From Limnoglobus roseus (GTDB taxonomy: Bacteria; Planctomycetota; Planctomycetia; Gemmatales; Gemmataceae): 64,000 bases of DNA. Every line of letters begins with the position of its first letter. Position 1 is the stretch's first letter. The translations under genes and the position numbers were made by a program. Location of the stretch: NCBI RefSeq assembly GCF_008254045.1, contig NZ_CP042425.1, positions 8,570,163 to 8,634,162 of the forward strand, written 5' to 3'. Of this stretch, positions 32,178 through 42,700 are shown piece after piece. Under the pieces are notes generated by a model, which saw nothing but the letters and a program-made list of their open reading frames with translations, did not search any database and was not told the origin of the DNA.

Positions 32178-32523
32178 CGCATTTCCCGGCTTGTTTCCAA
32201 GCCTTTCGCGCGTTTATCAAGTCTCGACCAGAGTCTCCAGTTCGCAAATCGCAATCGAGGGTGCGAGGCGAAACGCTTGGGTTCGTCTCGCACCCCGAGA
32301 CGAACGGAGAAAAACTCTCACACTATCGGGTTAACTGTACCCTGGAGTTAACTGAAAACGCCGGCCATGCCAGAAGATGACGCGAGGTGTCCAAGCATCA
32401 ACCGAGAGACTGGGAGCGAAGTGGTATCAGGTCCTGACCGGCCTCATTGGCGGACGGCATGGGTAGTCCGGGCGGGACTCAATCCCTCAGGCACGTGGTC
32501 AACAGGTGCAGCCGTTATCGACA
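32178..32523. other. 346-bp gap downstream of the tRNA fragment
   Basis: Contains no supported gene. It precedes the stop of the hybrid kinase. Two GTTAACT words at 32331 and 32346 lie close together; significance unknown. Confidence 0.4.
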
Positions 32524-35500
32524 CTATTTGCAACTTCCGTCAAGGATCTGCCGTACCCGAGCAGCCAAGGCGGCCGGGGTGAACGGCTTCTGAAGGAAGT
32601 GCACGCCTTCCACCGCCACCCCGTGCCGGAGCACCGCGTCGTCCGTGTACCCGCTCATGTACAGCACCCTGATGCTGGGGTACCGGACAATTACCTGTTC
32701 GGCCGCCGCCCGCCCCCCGGCTCCGGGCATGACCACGTCGGTCAACAGTAGGTCGACCGGCCCCGGATGCGTCGCGGCTGTTGCAACCGCCGCCGCTCCG
32801 TCGGCCGCCTCCAGGACCAAGTACCCACACCCTTCCAATACCGTCCGAACGAAGGCGCGAACGCGGTCCTCGTCCTCAACCACGAGCACCGTCTCCCGCC
32901 CTTGGGCGGGAGGCCGGAGACCCGGCTTGATGGCCTCGTCCGGAGCCACCGCCGCCTCTGCCGCCCCCGGCAGGTACACCTCGAACGTGCTCCCGGCCCC
33001 GACGGCCGATCGCACCCGCACGTGCCCGCCGGCTTGTTTGACAATCCCGAAGACCGTCGCCAGACCTAGCCCCGTCCCCTTGCCGACCCCCTTGGTGGTA
33101 AAAAACGGTTCGAAGATGCGGGCCTGGACCTCCGGCGGCATCCCACACCCGGTGTCCGTCACAGTCAGAACGGCGTGCGGCCCCGGCCGGGCGTCCGGAT
33201 GATCCGCGGTCTCGCCGGCCGCCACCACAGCGTTGCGGGTCGTGACCGCCAACCGGCCTCCGGTCGGCATGGCGTCCCGGGCGTTGACGCACAGGTTGAC
33301 CAAAACCTGTTCCACCTGTCCCGCGTCGGCCAGGACCGGCCACAACCCGCGGGCGAACGCGGTCGTGAGCCGCACGTCCTCCCCGATGAGGCGGCGAATG
33401 AGGCCGGCGAGGTCGCCCACCACCGTGTTCAAATCGAGGACCCGGGGTGCCGGTACCTGTTGTCGGCTGAACGCCAGCAGTTGTCGGGTGAGGGCGGCCG
33501 ACCGCTCCCCGGCCTTTTGCACCTCGTCGAGGGGCAGCCGAGACGGGTCGTCCGAGGGAAGCTCTTCGAGCAGCAGGGCAGTGTACCCGTTGATGACCGT
33601 GAGCAGGTTGTTGAAGTCGTGCGCCACGCCGCCCGCGAGTTGGCCGAACGCCTCCATCTTCTGGGCCTGGCGGAACTGTGCCTCCAGGTTGTACCGCGCG
33701 GTCACGTCCTGGAGCGACCCGCGGACCCGCACCACACGGCTGCCTTCGACCACCGGCCGGCACGTCGCCCGCACCCGCTTCTTCTCGCCCGTGACGGCGG
33801 TGAAATCGAGTTCCAGGTCGTAGGGCGTGCCGTGCTCGATGGCGGCCTGGACCGCCACTTCCATCCGCCGCCGGTCCTCGCCGGCGAATCGATCCAGCCC
33901 CGCGGAGACGGTGGGCGGGGCGGTCGGGTCCACACCGTGGATGCGCGCCGTCTCGGGGGTCCAGTCCCCCTCCCGGGTGACCGGGTCGAAACTCCACCCG
34001 CCGACGTGGGCCAACTCGGCCGCCTCCCGGAGGAGGGCCTCTTGGTGTCGGAGTTGGAACTCGACCTTTTTCCGCGCGGTCAGGTCGTGGAACACGACGA
34101 CCACGGCGTCCGACCCACCGTCGGTGATCGGCACGGCAGAGGTGAGTACGGGTACCGTGGTCCCGTCGAGCCGCAGCAACTCCTCTTCCGCCTCGGATAC
34201 GGGCCGGCCGGTGGCCCGCACGGTCGCCAGGCGGCCGCGAACTTGATCGACGAAAGCCGGGGGAACGAAAGCGAGCGGCGGGCGGCCGACGACTTGGGCC
34301 AGGTCGGTGGCCCCGAGCAACCGCAGGCAGGACGGATTGCAGAACGATATCCGATCGCCGGCGTTGATGAGCACGGCGTCCGGCATGGCATCGACCAGGG
34401 TCCGGAACCGGGCCTCGCTCGCCCGGATGGCGACGGCTGCCCGGGCTTGCTCGACCGCCGCCCACGTCCGCTCGGCCGTGTCCACGACCCGTTCGACCTC
34501 GGCCGGCGTCCACGCCCGGGGGCACAGGTCGGTGACGCACAGCAAGGCGACGATCTGCCCGCCCCGGATCAGCGGCACGGCGACGAACGCCCCGACCCGG
34601 ATGGCGACGAGGGCCGGGCGGTCCGCGTCGGGGATGAGCGGGTCGGTGGCGACGTCGGCCACGGCCGCCGGCCGCCCGGCCCGGAATGCCGGCCCGACCC
34701 AGCCGAAGGCGGCCATCGGGTACTCGCCGGCCAGGCTGGGCACCCCCGGGCGGACGAAGTCCCGGGCGATCCGAATCCGTCCGGCCGACTCCTCGACCTC
34801 GCAATAGTACGCCCGGTCGACGCCCAACCCTTCGCCCAGGGTGCGGCAGGTGACGTCTTGAACGGCGACCGGGTCGGCCACCGACCCGAGGGCGTCGCTG
34901 AGTTGGAGGAGGTACGCCTGCCGGGCCTCGCTGGCCTTGATCACGTCCTCCGCCCGCTTTCGATCGGTAATGTCCTCGTAAGTACCGAGAACCCCGAACA
35001 CCCGCCCGTCCGGGCCGCGGAGCGGCTGCTTGCTGGTCCGCACCCACGACCGCCGGCCGCCGGCGCCCACTAACTCCTCTTCGTAGTCCAACTTGGCCTC
35101 GCCGGAGTCGAGCACCCGTCGGTCGTCCGCCCGGTAGGCGTCGGCCACCTTCGCCCAGGGGGACTGGTAGTCGTCCTTGCCCACCACGTCGGCCGGGGAG
35201 CGGTGCCCCATGTCCTGGGCGAACGGCCGGTTGCACCCCAGGTAGGTCAGGTCGTTCGCCTTCCAGAACACCCGTTGGGGGATGCCGTCGAGGACCGCCC
35301 GCAACGTCTCCCGAGAGGCGAAGAGGTCGCCCTCGGCCCGCTTTCGGGCGGTGATGTCCTGGTCGATCCCCTCGACGCGGACGACACGGCCGTGGGCGTC
35401 GCGCGTCGTCCGCGCGTGCGTCTGGACCCAGATCGTCTGGCCGTCGGCGCGAACGATCCGGAGTTCGTCGCGCACCACTTCGGCCCCGGCCATCAAGTCC

Positions 35501-36339
35501 TGGATCCGCCGGCCGGCCGCTCCGCGGTCTTCGGGGTGGACCAGGGCCGTGTACGCCTCGGCCGTGGGCGAGAACGCATCGCGCGGGACGGCGAACAATT
35601 CATACAGAGCGTCGGACCACCAGACGCGGCCCGTCATCGGTTCCCAAAACCAGCTCCCGAGCCGGGCAAGTCGTTGGGCTTCGAGCAACCGCACTTGGGT
35701 GTCCTTCAACGCCCGCTCGGCCATCACCTGGTCGCTGATGTCCCGGGAAATGCCGATCACCCCGATCGCCTTCCCGTCCGCGTCACGGTAGGGGGCTTTC
35801 GTGGCCAGGTACGTTCGGGTCACCCCGGCGGCCGTCAGTTCTTCTTCCGAAGTTTCCAACACGCCGCCGGCCATTACCCGCCGGTCCCGGGCCATGACCC
35901 GCCGCGCACTGTCGGGATCGAACAGCGACGTGTCGTCCCGACCGAGTACGTCCTCGACCGCCTTCCCGACGAACCTCGCGGCGGCCGCGTTGAACAAGAG
36001 GTACCGGCCCTCGTGATCCTTGACGAACATCGCGTCGGACGTACTGCTCGCCACCGCCCCAAGGAGGTCGTTCGTGCGGGCCACGTCCCGACTCGACCGA
36101 CGGACGAGCCAGTACACGAGGCCGGCCGAGAGGAGAACGAATGCGGTTCCCTTCGCGGCCGAAACCCAGAACCCTGCTCTCGGTTCGAACCCGACCCATA
36201 AGACCACCCGGTCGGACAGCCACACCCAAAGGAGGCCGAAGGCCAAGTAGACGGTCGCCACGCGCGCGGGCAACGAGAGGGACCCGAGCAACCCTCCGCC
36301 ATTTTGAGCGGACGGTGAGTGCGAGGATTCGTTTGGCAT
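32524..36339 (-). CDS. Hybrid histidine kinase: 2 TM, PAS x3, GAF, PAS x2, HisKA/HATPase, receiver, 1271 aa
   Basis: From the ATG at 36339, two transmembrane helices come first (VATVYLAFGLLWVWLSDRVV and GTAFVLLSAGLVYWLV) with little between them. PAS domains follow (LLGAVASSTSDAMFVKDHEG; RLARLGSWFWEPMTGRVWWS; TLRAVLDGIPQRVFWKAND), then a GAF domain (DALGSVADPVAVQDVTCRTL), two more PAS domains (FRTLVDAMPDAVLINAGDRI; AHVGGWSFDPVTREGDWTPE), HisKA with GGVAHDFNNLLTVINGYTAL, HATPase (VNLCVNARDAM, DTGCGM, GLGLATVFGIV) and a C-terminal receiver (LLLTDVVMPGAGG, LQKPFT). All catalytic motifs are intact. The architecture suits a soluble-signal or redox sensor that phosphorylates its own receiver. An ATG at 36390 is a possible alternative start. 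Confidence 0.93.
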   Translation of the reverse strand: MPNESSHSPSAQNGGGLLGSLSLPARVATVYLAFGLLWVWLSDRVVLWVGFEPRAGFWVSAAKGTAFVLLSAGLVYWLVRRSSRDVARTNDLLGAVASSTSDAMFVKDHEGRYLLFNAAAARFVGKAVEDVLGRDDTSLFDPDSARRVMARDRRVMAGGVLETSEEELTAAGVTRTYLATKAPYRDADGKAIGVIGISRDISDQVMAERALKDTQVRLLEAQRLARLGSWFWEPMTGRVWWSDALYELFAVPRDAFSPTAEAYTALVHPEDRGAAGRRIQDLMAGAEVVRDELRIVRADGQTIWVQTHARTTRDAHGRVVRVEGIDQDITARKRAEGDLFASRETLRAVLDGIPQRVFWKANDLTYLGCNRPFAQDMGHRSPADVVGKDDYQSPWAKVADAYRADDRRVLDSGEAKLDYEEELVGAGGRRSWVRTSKQPLRGPDGRVFGVLGTYEDITDRKRAEDVIKASEARQAYLLQLSDALGSVADPVAVQDVTCRTLGEGLGVDRAYYCEVEESAGRIRIARDFVRPGVPSLAGEYPMAAFGWVGPAFRAGRPAAVADVATDPLIPDADRPALVAIRVGAFVAVPLIRGGQIVALLCVTDLCPRAWTPAEVERVVDTAERTWAAVEQARAAVAIRASEARFRTLVDAMPDAVLINAGDRISFCNPSCLRLLGATDLAQVVGRPPLAFVPPAFVDQVRGRLATVRATGRPVSEAEEELLRLDGTTVPVLTSAVPITDGGSDAVVVVFHDLTARKKVEFQLRHQEALLREAAELAHVGGWSFDPVTREGDWTPETARIHGVDPTAPPTVSAGLDRFAGEDRRRMEVAVQAAIEHGTPYDLELDFTAVTGEKKRVRATCRPVVEGSRVVRVRGSLQDVTARYNLEAQFRQAQKMEAFGQLAGGVAHDFNNLLTVINGYTALLLEELPSDDPSRLPLDEVQKAGERSAALTRQLLAFSRQQVPAPRVLDLNTVVGDLAGLIRRLIGEDVRLTTAFARGLWPVLADAGQVEQVLVNLCVNARDAMPTGGRLAVTTRNAVVAAGETADHPDARPGPHAVLTVTDTGCGMPPEVQARIFEPFFTTKGVGKGTGLGLATVFGIVKQAGGHVRVRSAVGAGSTFEVYLPGAAEAAVAPDEAIKPGLRPPAQGRETVLVVEDEDRVRAFVRTVLEGCGYLVLEAADGAAAVATAATHPGPVDLLLTDVVMPGAGGRAAAEQVIVRYPSIRVLYMSGYTDDAVLRHGVAVEGVHFLQKPFTPAALAARVRQILDGSCK

Positions 36340-36764
36340 GGCGACGGGCTCACGTCGAGGTTCCGTGTCGTGCCCGAAGGTGTCGGGCATTAAGAGGGGA
36401 CCGAGAGGTGACAAGACTCCTTGGGGAAATTTACGAGCCGGCGGCAAATTCATTCAAAAACACGGCTCACTCGGTTTGGTGAACCATTTGAACCCCTTGC
36501 CGAGAAGGTACTTCGTCCCGAGTTAACGCTTCTCGAATCTAGAACACCGATCAAAAGAGGGGAATTGAGAGAGTCGAATTGTGGCCTGCTACGCGGCATT
36601 CGGGGATGATCGACATTTCGCGTGATGGACGGAACCACGCAACTCCTCGATGCTATGGCAGGTTGAGAATACGGCATTGGCCAGCACAGTTTCGTCGCGG
36701 GATGAAGATTGATGCCGGCGTATGGCTTGGTTCACGCGGATGGAGTCACTGTCCTAGTGCAACT
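36340..36764. other. 425-bp gap, AT-rich in part
   Basis: Upstream region of the hybrid kinase and downstream of the IS630 relic. The part at 36420-36600 is AT-rich for this genome. Frames are short; no gene supported. One end of the IS630 element should lie here but I could not define its terminal repeat. Confidence 0.4.
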
Positions 36765-37862
36765 TCAGGCGGATAGTTGTGCGAGGGGTTCCAGGTGTTC
36801 GCAGCCGTAATAGTCGCAGACGCGGGTCCGGACCTCGTTGGCGGCCAGCAGGCGATCGGGGTCGATGATCGCTCTCTTGCCGTGAGCCCACTTGGGCTCA
36901 ATCGGATTGAGCCCAAGTGGGCTCACGGCAAGAAGCACGCCACGATCCGAACGCCGTCTTCGGCACGGGCCTTCGTGTTGTGGGCCTCGATCCACGCCCG
37001 CACCCGCTTGCTCACGTGCCAGGCCGCGTTGTCCCACACCAACAGCAATGCCTTCTTCCCCTCCGCCTTCAACCGCTCGCACACCCACGACAGGTAGTCC
37101 TCGGTCACTTGAGAGACCGGCCGACCCGCCACGAACCGCAACATCATGCGACCCGTGTCCGCACGCAACAGCCCGTAGCACGACAACGCCTTGGGATCCG
37201 GATACGTCCTCGGAACGGTCTGTTCGAGCAGGCGCAGGGGCGATCCTTCGCGGCCCAGGCCCGCATCGCTGGGATGGCCAGCCGACTCCACCAGGTCTCG
37301 TCTTGGTAGCCCAACACCCACTCCGGGTGCGACGCAGCCAACCGGATCAGTCGGTCCCGCGCTTTTTTTTACGCGCGTAGGCCGGGTCGGGGCTGGTGAT
37401 TCACTGTTTGGCCCGCTTCCACCCGTGCCCCAACCGCTTGACGGCTTGGCGAACGGCCTCGTGGGACCGCCGGCGTGGGGTCCACTCCTGCTCGCAGGCG
37501 ACCTCGGCCAACAGGCCCAACGTCCACGTGCTCCTGTTCTTGCCGAAACGGCGTGGGGACTGGTGGAGGATGCCCTTGAGCGGGTCGGCCTTGGCCTCAT
37601 CCAGGATCGGTTGGGCGTCCTTGGGCCCACGCTTCCTCTCGCCCAGGCAGCCGGTGCCCTGCGTCTCGAAGGCGTGGATGGTGTTGCGGACGGTCTGCGA
37701 GGCGCAGCCGATCCGGTGAGCGATCTGGGCCGGGGTTTGTTGATCGGCGCGGGCCAGGAGGATCTGGGCACGCCGAAGGGTGAAGCCGTTTCGGCTGCGA
37801 AGTCCTGCCTGGAGATCCCCACGCTCGGATGCGCTCAACTCACGAACGAAGAGTGCTTTCAT
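36765..37862 (-). pseudogene. IS630-family transposase, multiply disrupted
   Basis: The N-terminal HTH part (AQILLARADQQTPAQIAHRI, then QTVRNTIHAFETQG) is in frame from the ATG at 37862 to a TGA near 37401, where intact relatives read through. The second frame gives RLIRLAASHPEWVLGYQDET (first catalytic Asp). The third gives SCYGLLRADTGRMMLRFVAG and ALLLVWDNAAWHVSKRVRAW (second Asp), then a stop after VACFLP. The last resumes at NPIEPKWAHGKRAI (catalytic Glu) to YYGCEHLEP. One stop and at least three frame changes make it non-functional. It lies between two truncated genes. Confidence 0.85.
36876..36932. repeat. Perfect palindrome with 27-bp arms inside the IS630 relic
   Basis: 36876-36902 (CTTGCCGTGAGCCCACTTGG...) is the exact reverse complement of 36906-36932, with CGG between. 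It covers the codons for SPLGLNPIEPKWAHGK near the catalytic Glu. A perfect hairpin of this length inside a coding region is not expected by chance and coincides with one of the frame changes. Confidence 0.9.
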
Positions 37863-38039
37863 GAGCCATTATTCGCAACCAACAGGCTCCTCACAATAAA
37901 CCGAATGAGACTCCACTAGCCCACAATTAAGAGGTTTTTCAACTTGGCTTTAGCTCGACTTGTGTACTTCCTCCCACGGGTCAGCGGGAAGAATAGCGGT
38001 GTGATGGGATCGGACGGTCGGGATGCGTCCTGCATCGCA

Positions 38040-38489
38040 TCACACTACTGCCCTGACTCCGATTAGGCCACGACCCGTTTTCTTACCAGACTTGTAGGTG
38101 CTCTCAATGTCGGCGTACTCAAAGACGTGAAGCCAGGTGAATCGGCCGACTCCCAATCCGCCCGGCTTGTTCGTCGTGTCTGCGGTCTTGAAGTGCTTCA
38201 GGTTTTTGTCGTTGAAGCCGACGCCGTTGTCCTCGCTTTCGTATCCGTCGAGTTTCACCCGCTGGGCTTTCGCATCTATTGCGAACAACTTGGGATTTCG
38301 CTTTAGAATCCTGACTGTAATGTTACCAGCCTTGCCTAGTTGTTCGGTGGAGTCGAAAGAGTTTGCCACAGCCTCGAAAAGGGCGTTGATAGACTTTGTC
38401 TTGGCGGGGCGAACCTTGCGAAGTCTGCCGTCAAAGCTCACACCAAACGACATGGGCACACCATCGGGGACTCGTGAGGCTACCATCAT
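38040..38489 (-). CDS. Truncated GHKL-type ATPase, N-terminal 149 aa
   Basis: The start is the ATG at 38489. The N-box ALFEAVANSFDSTEQLG, the G1 box ESEDNGVGFNDKNL and the G2 region GGLGVGRFTWLHVFEYADIE identify a GHKL (gyrase/Hsp90/MutL) ATP-binding fold of the HATPase_c_3 type. Intact relatives are several hundred residues longer; here the frame stops at 38040 just after the G2 strand (KSGKKTGRG). Codon use is less GC-biased than its neighbours, suggesting acquisition. The 3' part has been lost on the side facing the IS630 relic. Such ATPases occur in repair and in defence genes; which applies here cannot be told. Confidence 0.7.
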   Translation of the reverse strand: MMVASRVPDGVPMSFGVSFDGRLRKVRPAKTKSINALFEAVANSFDSTEQLGKAGNITVRILKRNPKLFAIDAKAQRVKLDGYESEDNGVGFNDKNLKHFKTADTTNKPGGLGVGRFTWLHVFEYADIESTYKSGKKTGRGLIGVRAVV

Positions 38490-38741
38490 TGCGTGCTCTC
38501 ACTCGCGGGTAAAATCAGGGAGTACACAAGTCAACCGCTTGGGTGCTGGTTTAGCCGGCCGCGCCCAAGCCATCTGATTTTACTGGTCCGCCACTTCGCC
38601 CGCAACGAACAAAGCGCAAATCCGTTCACCACCACTGAGCGATGCTTCCGGTCCAGGGTTCGCCTTCCTCTTTGACCCTCCCCGTCCGGCCGCGTAGCAT
38701 CGTTCCCCTAGCCATTGTACCGCCGGCCGCGGTGTGAGAAG

Positions 38742-39548
38742 ATGGTGAGAAGCAGAACGAATTCCGACGCCCCTCCGACGTTACTCGCCGCCGTGCGGTG
38801 GCTCTCCCTCCCCCATCTGGAATCGGCGCCCATCATCACAACGTCGCCCCATTTCGCCCCTTCGTCCTCTGACGAACTCTCTCAGTTGCTCGTCGAAGTA
38901 GCGGCGGACCACGCCGTCTTCGCACTCGACCCCGCCGGGCGGGTCGCGAGTTGGAGCCCCTGTGCCGAGCTGAACAAAGGGTACGCCGCCCCCGAAATCA
39001 TCGGCCGCCACTTTTCGAGCCTTTACCCGCCGGAGGCGCGGGACGACGGCGTGCCCGCCCGCCTGTTGGAGACGGCCCGCTCGACCGGCCGGGCCGAGGA
39101 CGAGGGTTGGCGGCAGAGGAAAGACGGCTCCCGGTTCTGGGCGGAGGTCGTGATTAGCCCGCTTCGGGACTGCAACGGCGAACTGATCGGTTACGGCAAA
39201 GTCACCTGCGACCGAACCGAGCGGCGGGCCGCCGACGCCTACCTCCGGGCCGGCGAGCAGCGGTTCCGCATGCTGGCCGAGCACACGCGGGACGTGATCT
39301 TCCGGTTCGAGTATACGCCCGCCCCACGGTACTCGTATGTGAGCCCGGCCATTCGCGATCTCGTCGGGTACGCCCTCGAAGAGTTCTACCTCGACCCGGC
39401 GGCCGGCCTTCGGGCAATCCACCCCGACGACCAGCCCGCGGTGGCGGCGCGGATGGCTGGCGGGGTAGCTTCGGACCTGTGGGTCGAAGCGTTGCGGAAT
39501 AAATGGGCAACCCGCCGAATATATGTGCAGGTTTCGCCCCCGGCCTGA
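38742..39548 (+). CDS. PAS-PAS protein, probably a truncated sensor, 268 aa
   Basis: Two PAS domains: residues about 50-165 (HAVFALDPAGRVASWSPCAE, DEGWRQRKDGSRFWAEVVIS, ending TCDRTERRAADAYL) and about 170-260 (FRMLAEHTRDVIFRFEYTPA, YVSPAIRDLVGYALEEFYLD). The second stops within its last strand (SDLWVEAL), after which the frame reads an unrelated tail RNKWATRRIYVQVSPPA. No kinase domain follows. The likely cause is a deletion or insertion junction near 39490. The upstream start could also be the TTG at 38715. The first PAS closely resembles one in the next gene. Confidence 0.65.
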   Translation: MVRSRTNSDAPPTLLAAVRWLSLPHLESAPIITTSPHFAPSSSDELSQLLVEVAADHAVFALDPAGRVASWSPCAELNKGYAAPEIIGRHFSSLYPPEARDDGVPARLLETARSTGRAEDEGWRQRKDGSRFWAEVVISPLRDCNGELIGYGKVTCDRTERRAADAYLRAGEQRFRMLAEHTRDVIFRFEYTPAPRYSYVSPAIRDLVGYALEEFYLDPAAGLRAIHPDDQPAVAARMAGGVASDLWVEALRNKWATRRIYVQVSPPA

Positions 39549-39788
39549 AAACCGAGGATTGAATGTGCAAAGTCCGAACGTTGATTCTTGGATAGCTTCC
39601 ATTTTTCGTGCATAGTCAAATCTCAATCCCACCCGTGCGACTTTTCAAACGATTTCTGAAGAATCGTCCGCACCCTATGCTCAATTCCCAACGATCATGA
39701 CTCGGGCCGTCAGCGCGGTTTCGATGACACTTGAAGTGCCGGCCACTCGGGCGTCTTCTGGACCCGGACCTTGTGTTCACAAACGGTC

Positions 39789-42700
39789 ATGCTCACCCCC
39801 GCCCGGTATCACTTCGGCCTGATCGCACACTGCCTCGGCGTCGCCGGGACGTACTTCGCGGCCGCCCGGTTCGGCGTGGCGTTCGTCGTTCAACCGGAGT
39901 CCATCTCAGTCTTCTGGCCACCGGCCGGTCTGCTCCTCGCCTATCTACTCCTCACGGACCGCTGCTACTGGCCCTTCGCCTTGGCGGCAGCGTTCGGGGC
40001 CACCGTTGTGGCGAATTTCGGCATCGGCAAAGGCGTCGGGCCGAGCATCGGGTTCGGAATCGTCAACGCGCTGGAACCGGCCGTTGGAGCCTGGGCCATT
40101 AGCCGCTTGCGACGCAGAGCGTTCGGACTGGAATCCACCCAAGACCTGTTACTCCTCTTCGGCGTTCCCGCGGTCGTGTGTGCCGTAATGGCCTTGGCGG
40201 GTGCCGCCGTGGCCGCAATCGCGACGGACGTACCGTTCTGGGCGGTCTGGAAAGTCTGGTGGCTGGCCGACACGCTCGGGGTGGTTCTCTTCGCGCCGCT
40301 CGTCGTGTGCTGGGCCAACCGACCGTCCATTTCATCGGCGCGGCACACACTCCGTGAGCTCGTCGAGGCGGTCGCGACGCTCGCCGCACTCGCCACGGTC
40401 TCGTGGGGGATCTTCGCCACACCGACCGGGGAAAAGCCTCTTCTGCTCACGCTGCCCTACCCGGTGTTCCCGCTACTGTTGTGGGTCGCGCTCCGCCTCG
40501 GCGCCCGCGGCACCGCGGTCGCGGTGGTGGTCGTTTCTCTGATTGCGGTCTGGGGGTCCTCGCGGGCGCTCGGGCCGGTTTCTGCGCCCCACCTGGAGGC
40601 GGCGGATCGAGTCCTCTTGATCCAGGGATTCTGTGGGGTCGTGAGCCTCTCGACGTTCTTGCTCGTCGTAGCCATCACCGAGCGACAGTCGGCGATCCGG
40701 GAATTGCGGACTCAGAAGCAGATTCTCGAATCGGTCCTCGACAGCATGGGCGAGGCGGTCCTAGTCACGGACGCGGCCGGCGCGGTCGTCTTGTTGAACC
40801 GCACGTTCCGCAACATTCACGCCCGGCCGGCCCCGGTCGATCACTCGGCCTGGCCCCGCGCGTTCGGGGTGTACCTGCCCGACGGGAAGACGCTGTGTCC
40901 GAGCGACCAGTTGCCTATCTTCCGGGCCGCGCGGGGGGAGGCGTGCGACAACGTCGAGTTGATGATCGTGGACGAGGCCCACCCAGACGGGCTGCCGGTG
41001 AGCGTCACCGGCCGCCCGATCCTCGGTCCGAACGGGGGCGCGGGGGCCGTGATCGCCATCCGCGACGTCTCGGCGGTCCGTCACACCGAGAACAAGTTGC
41101 GCGACAGTGAGCAGAGGTATCGGAACCTCGTCAACGGAGTCCGCGACTACGCCATCTTCATGCTCGATACGACGGGACGCATTGCAAGTTGGAACGACGG
41201 CGCGGAGCGGATCAAGGGGTACGTCGAAGACGAGATTCTTGGCCAGCACTTCTCGTGCTTTTACCCTCAAGAAGACGTGGCGGCGGGAAAGACGGACCGC
41301 GAACTGCGTATCGCCTCGGAGACGGGGCGATACGAGGAAGAGGGGTGGCGCGTCCGTAAGGACGGCGCCCGGTTCTGGGCGAACGTCGTCATCTCGGCAG
41401 TCTACGACTCGGCCGGCCGGCTCCAAGGGTTCGCAAAGGCGACCCGGGACCTGAGTGCGAAACGGGCGGCGGACGACGCCCTGCGGCAGTCCGAGTTGCG
41501 ATTCCGCGCGATCTTCGACCAGACCCTTCAGTTCATCGGCCTGATGGCGGCCGACGGCACCCTCCTGGAAGCCAACCGGACCGCCCTCGCGGCGACAGGA
41601 ATTCTTGAGGAACAGGTCCTCGGTCAGAAGTTCTGGGACACGCCGTGGTGGATGCATGACGCGGCACAGCAAGAGAGACTCCGGAACGCGGTGCGGAGGG
41701 CGGCGGCGGGCGAAACGGTCCGGTTCGAGGCTCACCACCCGGCGGCGGACGGCACTACGATCTGGGTGGACTTCTCCCTGAAGCCCTACGTCGCGGACGG
41801 GAACGTCCTGTTCCTCATCCCCGAGGGGCGGGACATCACCCAACGGAGGCGAACCGAACAGCAGTTGGCCGCATTGACCCACCGATTGCGGCTGCTCCTC
41901 GAATCGTCCGGGGACGGGATATACGGCATCGACCTCGATGGCCGGTGCACGTTCATCAACCCCGCCGCGGCCGAGATGCTCGGCTGGGATGCGGACGAGT
42001 TGCTCGGGCGAAACATGCACGACACGATCCACCACCGGCGGGCGGACAAGTCCGAGTACCCGCTCGCCGAGTGCCCCATCTTCTGCTCGTTCAAGCACGG
42101 GCAGGGGTGTGCCGTGGCCGACGAGTCGTTCTGGCGCCGCGACCACAGCGCCTTCCCGGTCGAGTACTCGTCTTACCCCCTGAGGGACGAGGGCGTCGTC
42201 GTCGGGGCAGTGGTCATGTTCCGAGACATCAGTGAACGGCAGCGAACCGAGCGGGCGCTGCGCCGATCGGTCCGGGAGAAGGAGGTCCTGCTCCGGGAGA
42301 TCCACCACCGGGTGAAGAACAACCTAGCGGTCATCGCCAGCTTGTTCCGCATCCAGGCGCGGGCCGTCGATGACAAGAAGATCAAGCAAGTTCTGTTCGA
42401 GGCGCAGACCCGCGTACTGTCGATGTCACTGGTCCACGAGAACCTGTACAACTCGGCCGACTTGGGCGCCGTTGCATTCGATCAGTACGCGAAGACGCTC
42501 GCCACGCAGATCGTTCAGACCTATCAGTTCCCCACGACTCCGGTGGAACTCGCCTGCGACGTCCACGACGTCCGCCTGACGGTCGAGCAGTCGATCCCGT
42601 GCGGGCTGATCCTAAACGAGGTCCTCTCGAACTGCCTGAAACACGCGTTTCGGGACCGCAACCGCGGGCGGGTCGCGCTGTCGATCAGCGCCGCGGCCGG

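Noticed and set aside
31959..32351. 130-aa plus-strand frame across the tRNA fragment
   Set aside because: It is translated tRNA and flanking sequence (the RPAVNRRVVGSNPTGG pattern), a well-known false gene.
36923..37822. 299-aa frame over the IS630 region taken as an intact gene
   Set aside because: Only the part after about residue 170 matches the transposase; the first half is a shadow of the N-terminal frame.
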